The notes: generated from the letters alone by a model not told the origin. A stretch of 64,000 bases of DNA from Bacillota bacterium (GCA_023391695.1 JAEWAK010000009.1:1-64000), one strand, 5' to 3'; counted from the first letter of the stretch, positions 54,414-62,716 are shown. Program-made: numbers and translations.

Positions 54414-55388
54414 TTAATATTCCACTTTCCACATATATCTGCGGGTCGTAAGAGGATGTTCCCTTTCCGCTGCCAGGGCTTTGTTATAAACCGGATAAAC
54501 ATTGTTAAATAAGGAGTGGTTGAAATAATCCACTACGGAGCTGTCAATGGTAGACAGGCCCAGATCTTTTGCATCCAATACTTCCACTCTCTTGGCATAC
54601 CGGTTCAGAAAATTTAAAGACCTTTCATCCAACGGTCTGGTACTTCCTTCCGATACCTGAATGACAAAGGGAATCTCCGCATCCGTAATTTCAAACGGCC
54701 CATGGAAATATTCCCCGGAATGGATACTTGAGGAATTAATCCATTGCATTTCCATAAAGATACAGATACTTTCCATATAGGCTGCCCCATAACCTGCCCC
54801 GCTTGCCATGGTATAGATTACGGAATCCTCTTTGTGTTCTTTGGCAAAAGTAAGTGCTCGTTTTTCCACATGTTTGCAGGCATTCTTAACGATACGGTCT
54901 ATTTTGGCCGCCCCATCCAGGAATTTATCATAATTATCATAACCTTCCGTCTGATTTAATATTTCCACTGCCGTCATCAGGGCTACGATAGTTTTTTCCC
55001 CGGCAATATCCTTGTCATCACCAAACGTATAATCTGCCACATAGTCTGCCTGTTCTGTAATAGGTGAATCCGGAACCCATGTTAATGCAATGACTGGAAC
55101 TCCTGCGGCTTTGCCTATTTCTGCCGCCTTCACCGTCTCCGGAGTATTGCCTTTATGGGAAGCTACCACCAGTACTGAATTTTTTCCAAATGCTTTGGGC
55201 AGGTTATGCACAAATTCATTACTGTTATAAAGACCTGTCTTGATTTCTATGGCCTCTTTCTCCAAAAATGTTTTTGCCGGATAAAAAGCACCGTAGGAAC
55301 CGCCGCAGGCTACATAATAAACCTGCTTAATGCCGCCGTCCTCTTTTTTATTCTCTATAATTTCTTCAATTATTTGTTTTATTTCCAT
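54414..55388 (-). CDS. SIS-domain deglycase, FrlB/FraB-like
   Basis: Protein of 324 aa with two SIS domains. VACGGSYGAFYPAKTFLE and ASHKGNTPETV are sugar-phosphate-binding loops; the catalytic region is SIHSGEYFHGPFE. FrlB/FraB split 6-phospho-Amadori compounds into glucose 6-phosphate and the amino acid. It is first in the operon behind AAGGAG. A GntR-type gene (56020) is divergent. Confidence 0.87.
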   Translation of the reverse strand: MEIKQIIEEIIENKKEDGGIKQVYYVACGGSYGAFYPAKTFLEKEAIEIKTGLYNSNEFVHNLPKAFGKNSVLVVASHKGNTPETVKAAEIGKAAGVPVIALTWVPDSPITEQADYVADYTFGDDKDIAGEKTIVALMTAVEILNQTEGYDNYDKFLDGAAKIDRIVKNACKHVEKRALTFAKEHKEDSVIYTMASGAGYGAAYMESICIFMEMQWINSSSIHSGEYFHGPFEITDAEIPFVIQVSEGSTRPLDERSLNFLNRYAKRVEVLDAKDLGLSTIDSSVVDYFNHSLFNNVYPVYNKALAAEREHPLTTRRYMWKVEY

Positions 55389-55428
55389 GCTGCATTCTCC
55401 TTGTATGATACATTTATATATTTTTTAC

Positions 55429-55446
55429 TACATACCGGTATATGTA
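55429..55446. promoter_or_regulatory. Candidate GntR operator upstream of the deglycase gene
   Basis: TACATACCGGTATATGTA has 6-bp inverted arms and lies 40 bp upstream of the first fra-like gene. It is a plausible site for the divergent HutC-type GntR regulator. A second, weaker ATACAT-N5-ACATGT-like run lies at about 55470-55490. Confidence 0.45.
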
Positions 55447-55828
55447 TTGTTTTATTACACCATCATAATAATACATTTAGATACATGTGTCAAGATATAT
55501 TTGCTTTTTCACTATATATTTTTTATAAATCCAGTTTTATTTATTCATTTTACCTAAGGAAAGTCAGAATTGTATTTTATTGGATTTACTACATGTCCTA
55601 ATAGATCCGGCTAATTTAACTACTTTATATTAAACCTCTTACAAATGTATTATATTGTTATGTTAGGCTAATGCTACAATATAGTAATATTATATAATAG
55701 AATAAGTTACTATTTGTATCTGATTTCATTTAATCCCTATTTCTTTTTACAATTTTATGGATTTTTTTTGTTAAATGTTTTATATTAGAATATAACAAGT
55801 AATACAGTTCAAAGCTGTTATTCGCAAT
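55447..55828. other. AT-rich spacer between fra-like operon and repeat element
   Basis: Very AT-rich with no gene. Promoter-like TATAAT strings are too frequent here to pick one with confidence. Confidence 0.35.
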
Positions 55829-55975
55829 GCGCTGCGCTACATTCTACTACATGCGCATAACCTTCTACCTGCTACGCAGGTATTTCAGCCGGAGACAGGG
55901 CTTAGGCAAGGCTTCGACTGAAGCAAGTAAGTCCGCCGTTTACGCTTCACTAAGAAGAGGGGACTTATTTGTAAA
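55829..55975 (+). repeat. Intergenic repeat element, copy A
   Basis: About 147 bp with internal palindromes: TACCTGCTACGCAGGTA (55866-55882) and ends CAAGTAAGTCC / GGGGACTTATTTG. It matches copy B (62584-62716, opposite strand) over ATAACCTTxTACCTGCTACGCAGGTATTTCAG and the CTAAGAAG-GGGGACTTA end. It looks like a non-autonomous, MITE-like or REP-like element. Confidence 0.65.
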
Positions 55976-56019
55976 ATTATATTTGGAAAATAAATCAGAT
56001 AAATACGGAGGCAGAACGG

Positions 56020-56730
56020 ATGATTGACCATTCAGAATCTTCACCATTATATAAACAGCTGCAGGATCAGATTTTAGAATCCATCCAGAATGGCACCCTG
56101 AAACCGGGGGATAAACTCCCTACGGAATTGGAATTGAGCAAAACGAATAATATAAGCCGGGTAACTGTCAGGGCTGCTCTCGATTCCCTTACTTCAGAAG
56201 GTTACCTGGTACGGATTCCGGGAAAAGGAACCTTTATTTCAAAAGACAAATTAAAGAAAAATGTTGCGGAAACAATTGGATTCAGCGACACCTGCAGATT
56301 ACAGAATAAAGTCCCCGGCGCAAAAGTGCTGAAATGTGTTATTGAAGATGCGACCCTGTCGGATCAGCAGCATCTATGCCTGCAGCCGGGTGATAAAGTA
56401 ATTAATATTGAAAGAATCCGATATGCAGATAACGTCCCCATATCCGTGGAATATTCCCGTTTCCCGTCTTCTTATTCCTTTTTACTGCAGGAAGACTTAA
56501 ATAATAAGTCCTTATATGAAATTTTAAAGACGAAATATGGAATTACTTTTGGAATTTCCAGGAAATATATTGATATGGAATATGCATCCTTTGATGTTGC
56601 GACTTATCTTAATATAAAAGAAGGCTACCCCCTGCTTTGTATTAAAAGTACGGTATGCAGTCCGGACGGCCAGAAAATCCACCGTTCCAAGCAGTTAATA
56701 TTGGGGGATCAGTTTCAATTGATTGTATAA
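56020..56730 (+). CDS. GntR/HutC-family regulator, FrlR/FraR-like
   Basis: Regulator of 236 aa. The winged helix is SSPLYKQLQDQILESIQNG, then LPTELELSKTNNISRVTVRAAL; the effector domain (VINIERIRYADNVPISVEYSRF) is a UTRA/HutC domain, which typically binds a sugar phosphate. GGAGGCAG precedes ATG 56020. It is divergent from the fra-like operon and likely represses it until a 6-phospho Amadori compound is present (inference). Confidence 0.87.
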   Translation: MIDHSESSPLYKQLQDQILESIQNGTLKPGDKLPTELELSKTNNISRVTVRAALDSLTSEGYLVRIPGKGTFISKDKLKKNVAETIGFSDTCRLQNKVPGAKVLKCVIEDATLSDQQHLCLQPGDKVINIERIRYADNVPISVEYSRFPSSYSFLLQEDLNNKSLYEILKTKYGITFGISRKYIDMEYASFDVATYLNIKEGYPLLCIKSTVCSPDGQKIHRSKQLILGDQFQLIV

Positions 56731-56895
56731 CCAACGTTATATTTTCATATTATATTCAAGTACCCTCCGCTAATGGATATGGGTATCTTATCCTGAATAT
56801 TATAAAAATTATAAACAAATCTTTAAAATTATAAATTATTCGAATTTTACTTGACATTCCTGCAATTTGTAGTAAAATATATACGTTACTTAATT

Positions 56896-56979
56896 GCAGT
56901 CGTGGCGGAATTGGCATACGCGCTAGATTCAGGTTCTAGTGAGGGTTTCCTCGTGAGAGTTCAAGTCTCTTCGACTGCA
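56896..56979 (+). tRNA. tRNA-Leu (anticodon CAG)
   Basis: Acceptor GCAGTCG/CGACTGC, anticodon stem CTAGA/TCTAG, loop TTCAGGT with anticodon CAG, long variable arm and T-arm AGTTCAAGTCT. It is nearly identical in the acceptor and D arms to tRNA-Leu(AAG) at 50875. Confidence 0.93.
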
Positions 56980-56992
56980 TATTGAAAAACAA

Positions 56993-57030
56993 GGGTTTCA
57001 GAGTTTTAACAAGCTCCGAAATCCTTTTTT
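56993..57030 (+). terminator. Terminator after tRNA-Leu(CAG)
   Basis: GGGTTTCAGAG and CTCCGAAATCC pair with one mismatch, and TTTTTT follows. Confidence 0.75.
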
Positions 57031-57059
57031 GTGTTAGGAATGAAACAGGTACAATGGAA

Positions 57060-57297
57060 GAATTTCAAGTAATGATGAGGGTGAGAGTAAAAATCCAGAC
57101 ATTTGAATAATCCGAAAAGGAAGCGCAGGAAGAAACGAGAAAGTACCGGAGCCTTACACTGAACCGCAAGGTCCCATGTCTTTTCACATGGGAACCTCTG
57201 CCACAGGTTGAGGGGGAGAGTTCCAGAGGAGGAAAGCCTCTGGACACCTTACGGAACTTCGGGCCAAGTTCGAAGTGGTTACGTCGTGATTGGCTCC
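57060..57297. other. GC-richer, highly structured non-coding stretch
   Basis: Several adjacent hairpins are visible on the plus strand: GGTCCCATGT/ACATGGGAACC, CCAGAGG/CCTCTGG and GAACTT/AAGTTC, plus GGAGCC and other G-rich runs. The pattern resembles a structured RNA or the 5' domain of a group II intron or mobile-element RNA. No reverse transcriptase or nuclease gene follows. The minus-strand frame through it is rich in Arg/Ser and not convincing. Confidence 0.45.
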
Positions 57298-58014
57298 TTA
57301 TTCTGATTGAAGTCTTTTCAACAAAAAACCGCATAGTATAGCCGCAGCTAAAAGGATAGCCATCAAAGGCCACAGGTTGCCAAAATAAAAACCGTCGTTC
57401 TCCATCAATTTATATCCCCAAGTCGCGGGGAATATTTTCCCAACGATTTTAAAAAACCCAGGGAGTAAATCAACAGGAAACATAATTCCCGACAGCATAA
57501 TGGATGGTAGAAATATCACTTGTGAAATCATGGTAAGTTTCGCCTGTTTTTTTACCGATAGCCCCAAAGCACTCCCTATACTTAATGATACCGCAATAAA
57601 AATTGCGAGTGAGCCAAAATATAAGGTTAGACTTGCCGGTGGTGTTGCGTCAAAAGCAATGGGGGCAACAATGTATATTATCAGGCACATAATCAACAGA
57701 TGAATAAACGCTGACAAAAACATGGAAACCAGCCCAAGATACAACGGCACCCCATTGGCCTTATACACTTTCTTTATATCGCTTCCGTATATCTCTGCAA
57801 GGGAAGGCGGCAAACCTATTATCGCCCCAGTTGATACGCCCAGCACAGTCATGGATTGTATAAGCGTAAACTTGGCCTCCGGGTTTATAGATGTGAATAT
57901 CCCTCCCATAACAGCAAAGAACAAAAGAGGAACCATATAACAAGTAATTAACAGTGATTTGCTCCGTATATCCAGTTTCCATTGTAATACTACTCCGTAC
58001 AAAAATGCACTCAT
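57298..58014 (-). CDS. ABC-2 type transporter permease
   Basis: Permease of 238 aa with six TM helices (MVPLLFFAVMGGIF onwards), a short ABC-2 protein. It overlaps the ATPase fragment by 4 bp (ATGA). Its ATPase partner has lost its N-terminal half, so the transporter is probably not functional unless another ATPase serves it. Confidence 0.8.
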   Translation of the reverse strand: MSAFLYGVVLQWKLDIRSKSLLITCYMVPLLFFAVMGGIFTSINPEAKFTLIQSMTVLGVSTGAIIGLPPSLAEIYGSDIKKVYKANGVPLYLGLVSMFLSAFIHLLIMCLIIYIVAPIAFDATPPASLTLYFGSLAIFIAVSLSIGSALGLSVKKQAKLTMISQVIFLPSIMLSGIMFPVDLLPGFFKIVGKIFPATWGYKLMENDGFYFGNLWPLMAILLAAAILCGFLLKRLQSE

Positions 58015-58395
58015 TCGCCATTCCCCCTTGCTATGTCGATAAAATGCTGTTCAAGCGTTCCTCTGTCTATTTTAATGTCCAACACGGCAATTCCCCGATG
58101 CTTGAAATCTACAAGCAAATTCAGCATGGTATCTCCGATGTTGTCAGACTCAAAATTTTCATCACCTTGCTCGGTCTTGATGTGAAGGGTATAACGTTTG
58201 CCGATTTTTGAGGTCAATTCTGCAACAGTACCCAAAAAGACAATATTGCCATCATTCAGTATAGCAATACGGTCACACAGGCTTTCAACCTCCGCCATAT
58301 CGTGGCTGGCTAAAATGATTGTCTTTCCCTGCGCTTTCAGTTTTCTGATTTGGTCATGGAGCGATATTCTGCCTTCAACATCAAGCCGGGCGGTA
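58011..58395 (-). pseudogene. ABC transporter ATPase, 5' half deleted
   Basis: The frame runs RLDVEGRISLHDQIRKLKAQ, then GKTIILASHDMAEVESLCDR (H-loop region) and a normal C-terminal domain ending at 58011. Everything upstream of the D-loop, including Walker A, Q-loop, signature and Walker B, is gone. At about 58395 it is joined directly to the interior of the MerR gene. A residual ORF could start at ATG 58298 but would not be an ATPase. Confidence 0.75.
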
Positions 58396-58960
58396 TGCTT
58401 TTCTTTTGAAGCCGTATCGCTTCATCTTGCAGACGTGTGAAAGTCTCTATCATCGCAGTGCCGCTATCCATATCGAAGTGACTTCGAAAGTGGTCAAGAG
58501 TCTTATCATCGAAATGCTTGATAAGCCAGTAGAGCTCATTTTTCATTTGTAGATTTACGATAATATCAGCGTATTTCTTGAAATCCACCGATTGCATTTG
58601 CAGCACTTCCGCATGCAGCGTTTCTATCTCTTTTAGGGCTTCTGACAGAGTTTCCAGCTTTTCCCGTATGGCGGCGGCTTGTTCTGTAAGCGCACCCGCA
58701 ACATCGGCGGGGGTATCAAGAGAGATCAGACGACTTTTTATATCATCCAATGAAAACCCCAGATGTTTCAGTGACAGAATTTGATGTAATTTAATCACAT
58801 CCTTGTCTGTATAGAGCCTGCGGCCCCCTTCACTCTCTGACGACGGCGAAAGCAGACCTTCTTCATCGTAATATTGCATGGTGCGGACGGTGACGCCCAT
58901 TTTCTTTGCAACCTCGCCAACCGTCATATATCCCTCCGGTGTCGCTTTGTATTTTTCCAT
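58337..58960 (-). CDS. MerR-family regulator, 3' end replaced by deletion fusion
   Basis: Regulator of 207 aa. The MerR winged helix is clear (YMTVGEVAKKMGVTVRTMQYYDEEGLLSP), followed by a long dimerisation helix and a TipAS-like C-terminal domain. From about residue 187 (RLQKK) the frame enters the former ABC ATPase gene out of its own frame, giving about 20 foreign residues. The DNA-binding part is intact; ligand binding may be lost. GGAGG precedes ATG 58960. Promoter at 58981-59011. Confidence 0.78.
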   Translation of the reverse strand: MEKYKATPEGYMTVGEVAKKMGVTVRTMQYYDEEGLLSPSSESEGGRRLYTDKDVIKLHQILSLKHLGFSLDDIKSRLISLDTPADVAGALTEQAAAIREKLETLSEALKEIETLHAEVLQMQSVDFKKYADIIVNLQMKNELYWLIKHFDDKTLDHFRSHFDMDSGTAMIETFTRLQDEAIRLQKKSIPPGLMLKAEYRSMTKSEN

Positions 58961-58980
58961 ATTTACAACCTCCTGCCTAT

Positions 58981-59011
58981 ATTATAATTCATTACGTTAC
59001 GTCACATTCAA
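58981..59011 (-). promoter_or_regulatory. MerR-type promoter with 19-bp spacer
   Basis: The -35 is TTGAAT (59011-59006) and the -10 TATAAT (58986-58981), with a 19-bp spacer holding the dyad GTGACGTAACGTAA. An over-long 19-bp spacer with a central dyad is the hallmark of promoters that MerR proteins untwist. Confidence 0.65.
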
Positions 59012-59206
59012 GCTGTTTTTGTAATTTTTTAATTCGGCAGCGATAGTTCTGAGTTGAGTTCAATCCAAAACGCCCATCACAGAAAAACACTCGGGTCTCT
59101 GTTACATTATCAGGCATATCTCTGAAAGAAACCGTGGCCACAGTTACACGTTTTTGATATTTTCCATTGCGGTAAAATCCAAAAACTGCTTGTTGGGGAG
59201 TGCTTA

Positions 59207-59264
59207 CCAAAAAAAGCTTATTTCAAACGAGATTCCATATAAAATCTCTGTTTGAAATAAGCTT
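59207..59264 (-). terminator. Terminator of the infC-rpmI-rplT operon
   Basis: AAGCTTATTTCAAAC (59214-59228) and GTTTGAAATAAGCTT (59250-59264) are exact complements; inner AGAGATT/AATCTC lengthen the stem. Seven T follow on the minus strand. Confidence 0.85.
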
Positions 59265-59307
59265 CTATCTATAATAAATGGTTTTGAATTCAATTTTAAT
59301 GAACGAT

Positions 59308-59664
59308 TTATGCTATTTTGGATTTTGCAACTTCAGTTAAAGCTGTGAAGCCTGCAGGATCGTTAATAGCCATGTCAGATAACATTTTTCTGTTGATTTC
59401 AACACCGGCAACCTTTAAACCATACATAAGTTTGCTGTAAGAAAGACCATTTAATCTGGCAGCCGCATTGATTCTGGCAATCCATAACTGTCTGAATTGT
59501 CTCTTTCTTTGTCTTCTTCCGGCAAAAGATGAAGTTAAAGCTCTCATAACGGACTGTTTTGCTACTCTATATTGTTTTGATCTGGCTCCTCTGTATCCTT
59601 TCGCCAGCTTTAATACTCTGTTATGTCTTTTTTTAGCATTTAATGCGCCTTTAATTCTAGCCAT
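59308..59664 (-). CDS. rplT: 50S ribosomal protein L20
   Basis: Protein of 118 aa, the usual length. MARIKGALNAKKRHNRVLKLAKGY and GARSKQYRVAKQ are the typical basic start. It binds 23S rRNA early in 50S assembly and in Firmicutes represses its own operon at the leader RNA. It lies 31 bp after rpmI and ends the operon at the terminator 59207-59264. Confidence 0.98.
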   Translation of the reverse strand: MARIKGALNAKKRHNRVLKLAKGYRGARSKQYRVAKQSVMRALTSSFAGRRQRKRQFRQLWIARINAAARLNGLSYSKLMYGLKVAGVEINRKMLSDMAINDPAGFTALTEVAKSKIA

Positions 59665-59695
59665 GTTCTATTTCCCTCCTTATATCACCTATATC

Positions 59696-59893
59696 CTATA
59701 GATATGGCATAATCTTCTTCATATTCTTTACTTTTGTTGGACCTACTAAAGTAGCTTTTCTAAGATTTCTTTTTCTCTTGGTAGATTTCTTTGTTAAGAT
59801 ATGGCTTTTATAAGCTTTCATTCTCTTTAACTGTCCTGTACCTGTTTTCTTGAAACGCTTTGCTGCTGATCTGTTTGTTTTAATTTTAGGCAT
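59696..59893 (-). CDS. rpmI: 50S ribosomal protein L35
   Basis: Protein of 65 aa. MPKIKTNRSAAKRFKKTGTG and the basic SHILTKKSTKRKRNLRK core are diagnostic. It is the middle gene of infC-rpmI-rplT, with RBS AGGAGG upstream. Confidence 0.98.
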   Translation of the reverse strand: MPKIKTNRSAAKRFKKTGTGQLKRMKAYKSHILTKKSTKRKRNLRKATLVGPTKVKNMKKIMPYL

Positions 59894-59999
59894 GGTATTT
59901 CCTCCTTAATCATGATACAATTGACTCTCCTCTTACGGGTTGTCCATTGTCTTTTTTTATTATTTTCACTTGTCAAAATCCTTTTGGGTTTTCACTTAA

Positions 60000-60023
60000 T
60001 AACCGAAGCCGAAGCTTCGGTTA
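60000..60023 (-). promoter_or_regulatory. Stable UUCG-type hairpin between infC and rpmI
   Basis: On the minus strand TAACCGAAGC pairs with GCTTCGGTTA around a TTCG tetraloop, a perfect 10-bp stem. No T-run follows, so an mRNA stability or processing role is more likely than termination. Confidence 0.6.
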
Positions 60024-60069
60024 CCCCTATATATTAACGCTAAGTGTCCCGGACATTTACAAAGTGTAA

Positions 60070-60576
60070 TTAACGCTTTTCAGTCAAAAACAAAATCATG
60101 CTTCTGCCTTCTAACTTAGCTGGTTTCTCAACGACTGCAACATCCTCAAGCCTGGCAAAGAAATTATCTAATATCTGCTTACCGGATGAAATATGGGCCA
60201 TTTCCCTACCACGGAAACGGAGAGCTACTTTTACTTTATCACCTTTTGTGATAAACTTTCTTGCCTGATTTGCTTTGGTATTAAGATCGTTTTCATCAAT
60301 ATTCGGTGATAAACGGATTTCTTTTACTTCAGTAATCTTCTGCTTTTTCTTAGCTTCCTTTTCTTTTCTGGCTAATTCATACCTGTACTTTCCGTAATCG
60401 ATAATTTTACATACAGGCGGTTTCGCGGTGGGAGCAATCTTAACTAAATCAAGATTTGCTTCTTTAGCAAGCCTCATAGCATCCTTAATTGGCATAACGC
60501 CTAACTGCTCGCCTTCTTCTCCAATTAAACGGACTTCTTTGTCTCTAATTTGCTCATTGATCATTAATTCGCTAAT
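60070..60576 (-). CDS. infC: Translation initiation factor IF-3, with ATT start
   Basis: 168 residues if started at ATT 60576. The first in-frame ATG (60564) lies 21 nt from GGAGG, too far to use, whereas ATT (60576) lies 9 nt from it. An AUU start that lets IF-3 control its own synthesis is known for infC. The sequence is standard: NEQIRDKEVRLIGEEGEQLG N-domain, a Lys-rich linker (KEKEAKKKQKITEVKEIRLS) and the C-domain KVALRFRGREMAHI. First gene of the infC-rpmI-rplT operon. Confidence 0.95.
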   Translation of the reverse strand: MSELMINEQIRDKEVRLIGEEGEQLGVMPIKDAMRLAKEANLDLVKIAPTAKPPVCKIIDYGKYRYELARKEKEAKKKQKITEVKEIRLSPNIDENDLNTKANQARKFITKGDKVKVALRFRGREMAHISSGKQILDNFFARLEDVAVVEKPAKLEGRSMILFLTEKR

Positions 60577-60589
60577 AGTACTGCACCTC

Positions 60590-60850
60590 CATAGGTTAAA
60601 TATTATATCATCGTGTTATTTTATGACATAAAAAAGTGGATAGCAAAGACTATCCACATAAAATTCGCTTAATTCCTCATTGAACTTACTTCCAACAAGT
60701 ACTGTCCGGTACAGCCGTATAGCTGTCCTTTTACCGAAATTATTAACCTGAGTCACACGGTAAGTGCTAAGGTGAGAGTGGATACTCTGCTTTGTTGTTT
60801 TCGCCGGATCATCATAGGATTATGAATGATTCACAGCTATATTAGTGTAA
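60590..60850 (-). ncRNA. L20-type leader RNA with attenuator
   Basis: A 250-nt structured leader precedes infC. It ends in an intrinsic terminator: GTGGATAG / CTATCCAC (60636-60657) with six T after it on the minus strand. In Firmicutes the infC-rpmI-rplT leader folds into an L20-binding or terminator form. The upstream limit and the L20-binding fold are not worked out here; the call rests on position and the attenuator. Confidence 0.7.
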
Positions 60851-61122
60851 CATATATAAATATAAATGTCAATATCAATTTTAAAATTTATCGATTAATA
60901 CATTACAGTGCATTACAGTTCAGCCTAACGGATGAACTGTAACATTTTATTCCAAATTTTAAAATTTTATCCACAATAGAGCTGGAAGAAAGATTATACA
61001 TCTTAATCAAATACGCTTATTTTCGTAATCGATCTACTAATTTTTTTTATTTTATTCCTATATAGGTCTTAACCCATTCACATAATTTCTAAATTTATCG
61101 AATTGATGATTAAAGGTCCATA
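60851..61122. other. Intergenic spacer
   Basis: AT-rich and probably contains the infC operon promoter. I see no gene. CATTACAGT occurs twice in tandem near 60901. Confidence 0.35.
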
Positions 61123-61644
61123 CTAATGTTTGAGAGTCAACGAATTTGCAATATTGTCTATTGTAGTCTGGTCGACAGAATCTGAATGTACGAAAAAATC
61201 TATTAACATACCATTAGCGGTATAAAAGTAATGCAGTTGATTAGTTTCTGGAGAAATATTACTATATGATTCAGCGGCTGATTGCTCGAATGAAATAATT
61301 ACTTTTGATAATGTTAAATCGTTAATATTTTTTGTATATAGCGTATCAAGGATATATGCATGAACACCATATATGTTTGATACAATTGATTCATTAGAAC
61401 TATTAAATTCACAGTTTGGAAAGACTTCAATAGAGGCAATATCTTCTTGATTATGAATTAATCTGTTAAAGCAATCGCCATTTGAACTAGATAGAGTCCA
61501 CCCTGATGGTACAGATATTTTGAAATATGTAGTATTTAATGAAATATCCTTAATAGTGCTTTTATAAAAAAATATTAGAAATATGCATAAAAAAATTATT
61601 AATCCTAATATAATACTTTTTAATTTTGAAAACTTATGCTTCAA
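61123..61644 (-). CDS. Membrane-anchored protein of unknown function
   Basis: 173 residues from TTG 61644; the GTG at 61653 is part of the AAAAAAGGTG RBS. One N-terminal TM helix (about 11-30, IILGLIIFLCIFLIFFY) anchors an outer domain of about 140 residues. That domain contains ISVPSGWTLSSSNGD and regular beta-like stretches. I do not recognise the family; PsbP-like or DUF4367-like folds have comparable PxGW motifs. It stands alone. Confidence 0.55.
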   Translation of the reverse strand: MKHKFSKLKSIILGLIIFLCIFLIFFYKSTIKDISLNTTYFKISVPSGWTLSSSNGDCFNRLIHNQEDIASIEVFPNCEFNSSNESIVSNIYGVHAYILDTLYTKNINDLTLSKVIISFEQSAAESYSNISPETNQLHYFYTANGMLIDFFVHSDSVDQTTIDNIANSLTLKH

Positions 61645-61719
61645 AATAATCACCTTTTTTATTTGTCTTTTTTATAATAATATAGCACATCAAACAAATT
61701 TGTCAACATTATACAAAAA

Positions 61720-62042
61720 TGCATTGCAAAATGTTAATTATTGGACTGCAATAAAAAAAAAGGATTGGAATACGTTTATTGATTTGATGAGTATTACGGA
61801 ACAAGGGTATTTTCAAAATTATTTTTCTAGCTGATTTGTTGGTAAATGAATATCCTATACTTAACACTTCTAAAAATGTGGAGGCATATTTGATTGACCT
61901 AAACTGCAATGTTACAATGAAAATCAATATTTTTATAATGGTTTGAATTATTTCAATATTACATTAGTTAGAGAAAATGGAGAGATGAAGATTGTTCAAT
62001 TTAACAAACCATCCTATTCTAAGAGTGTATATCTAAGCTAAT
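61720..62042 (+). pseudogene. Decayed secreted-protein gene (3' part)
   Basis: Plus-strand fragments in successive frames: NYWTAIKKKDWNTFIDLM to NYFSS (stop 61834), then LLVNEYPILNTSKNVEAYLI, then after a frameshift NENQYFYNGLNYFNITLVRE and GEMKIVQFNKPSYS to TAA. The order matches the C-terminal half of a Clostridia hypothetical secreted protein, as I recall it. The 5' part is missing and there are at least two lesions. Confidence 0.5.
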
Positions 62043-62091
62043 CTCCGATACTAATTTTTAAATCTATCCTTAAGTATCCGAGTTCATTCAG

Positions 62092-62553
62092 CTATTCAAT
62101 ATAATACACCATATCTCCGTGCACATCCTGGAATCCATATTTCTCATACAGGGGTTTTCCCATGTCCGTAGCATTTAATAATACTTTATTATGCCCCTGT
62201 ATTTTTGCTTCTTCAACAATCAGGTTAAATAATTTTGTGGCAATACCTTGTTTACGGTACTTCGGATATGTAAACATATTACTGATATAAGCCGCTTTGC
62301 CGTTAGGGCATTTCTTATTGGGAGGAACATGATAGAAAGTTATACCGCTTGTTCCGACAATCTCTGTGCCAAAAACCGCCAACCATGCTGCAAAACTACC
62401 ATCTGCTAAAGCCTTTTTAAAATATTCATGATTTGCCTTATATATACCCTGTTTGTCCTCTTCAGTCAGATTATTTACCTCACTTAAGAAATCAACACGT
62501 ATTCCAGCAATTAAATCAGCATTTTCCACTGTAACCTTACGATATTCTATCAT
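62092..62553 (-). CDS. GNAT-family N-acetyltransferase
   Basis: 153 residues from ATG 62553, which has GGGGGAGG at 6 nt. The acetyl-CoA-binding motif is YPKYRKQGIATKLFNLIVEE (R/QxxGxA), with strand 4 AAYISNMFTY and the C-terminal YEKYGFQDV. Substrate unknown; small cytoplasmic acetyltransferase, monocistronic. Confidence 0.88.
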   Translation of the reverse strand: MIEYRKVTVENADLIAGIRVDFLSEVNNLTEEDKQGIYKANHEYFKKALADGSFAAWLAVFGTEIVGTSGITFYHVPPNKKCPNGKAAYISNMFTYPKYRKQGIATKLFNLIVEEAKIQGHNKVLLNATDMGKPLYEKYGFQDVHGDMVYYIE

Positions 62554-62583
62554 TGTATCCTCCCCCATGTTTTTATTTTAACC

Positions 62584-62716
62584 TTACAAGTAAGTTCCCC
62601 GCTTCTTAGCGGAGTGTAAGCGGTGGGATTAGGGGCTTACTTGTTTCAGTCGGAGTTCATGCTCCGACTGAAATACCTGCGTAGCAGGTATAAGGTTATG
62701 AGCAAGTAGCGTAGCG
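62584..62716 (-). repeat. Intergenic repeat element, copy B
   Basis: Second copy of the element at 55829, on the opposite strand. It adds a perfect inner hairpin CAGTCGGAG / CTCCGACTG (62646-62671) and has ends TTACAAGTAAG / CTTACTTGT. It follows the decayed end of a frame starting near 62843, into which it may have inserted. Confidence 0.65.

Noticed and set aside
57065..57373. 102-aa minus-strand frame over the structured stretch
   Set aside because: Overlaps the permease gene end; the sequence is rich in Arg/Ser with no pattern and follows hairpin arms.
58992..59210. 72-aa minus-strand frame between rplT terminator and merR
   Set aside because: Its 3' end runs into the MerR promoter, no convincing RBS was seen, and no family is recognised. 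It may be a decayed gene fragment.
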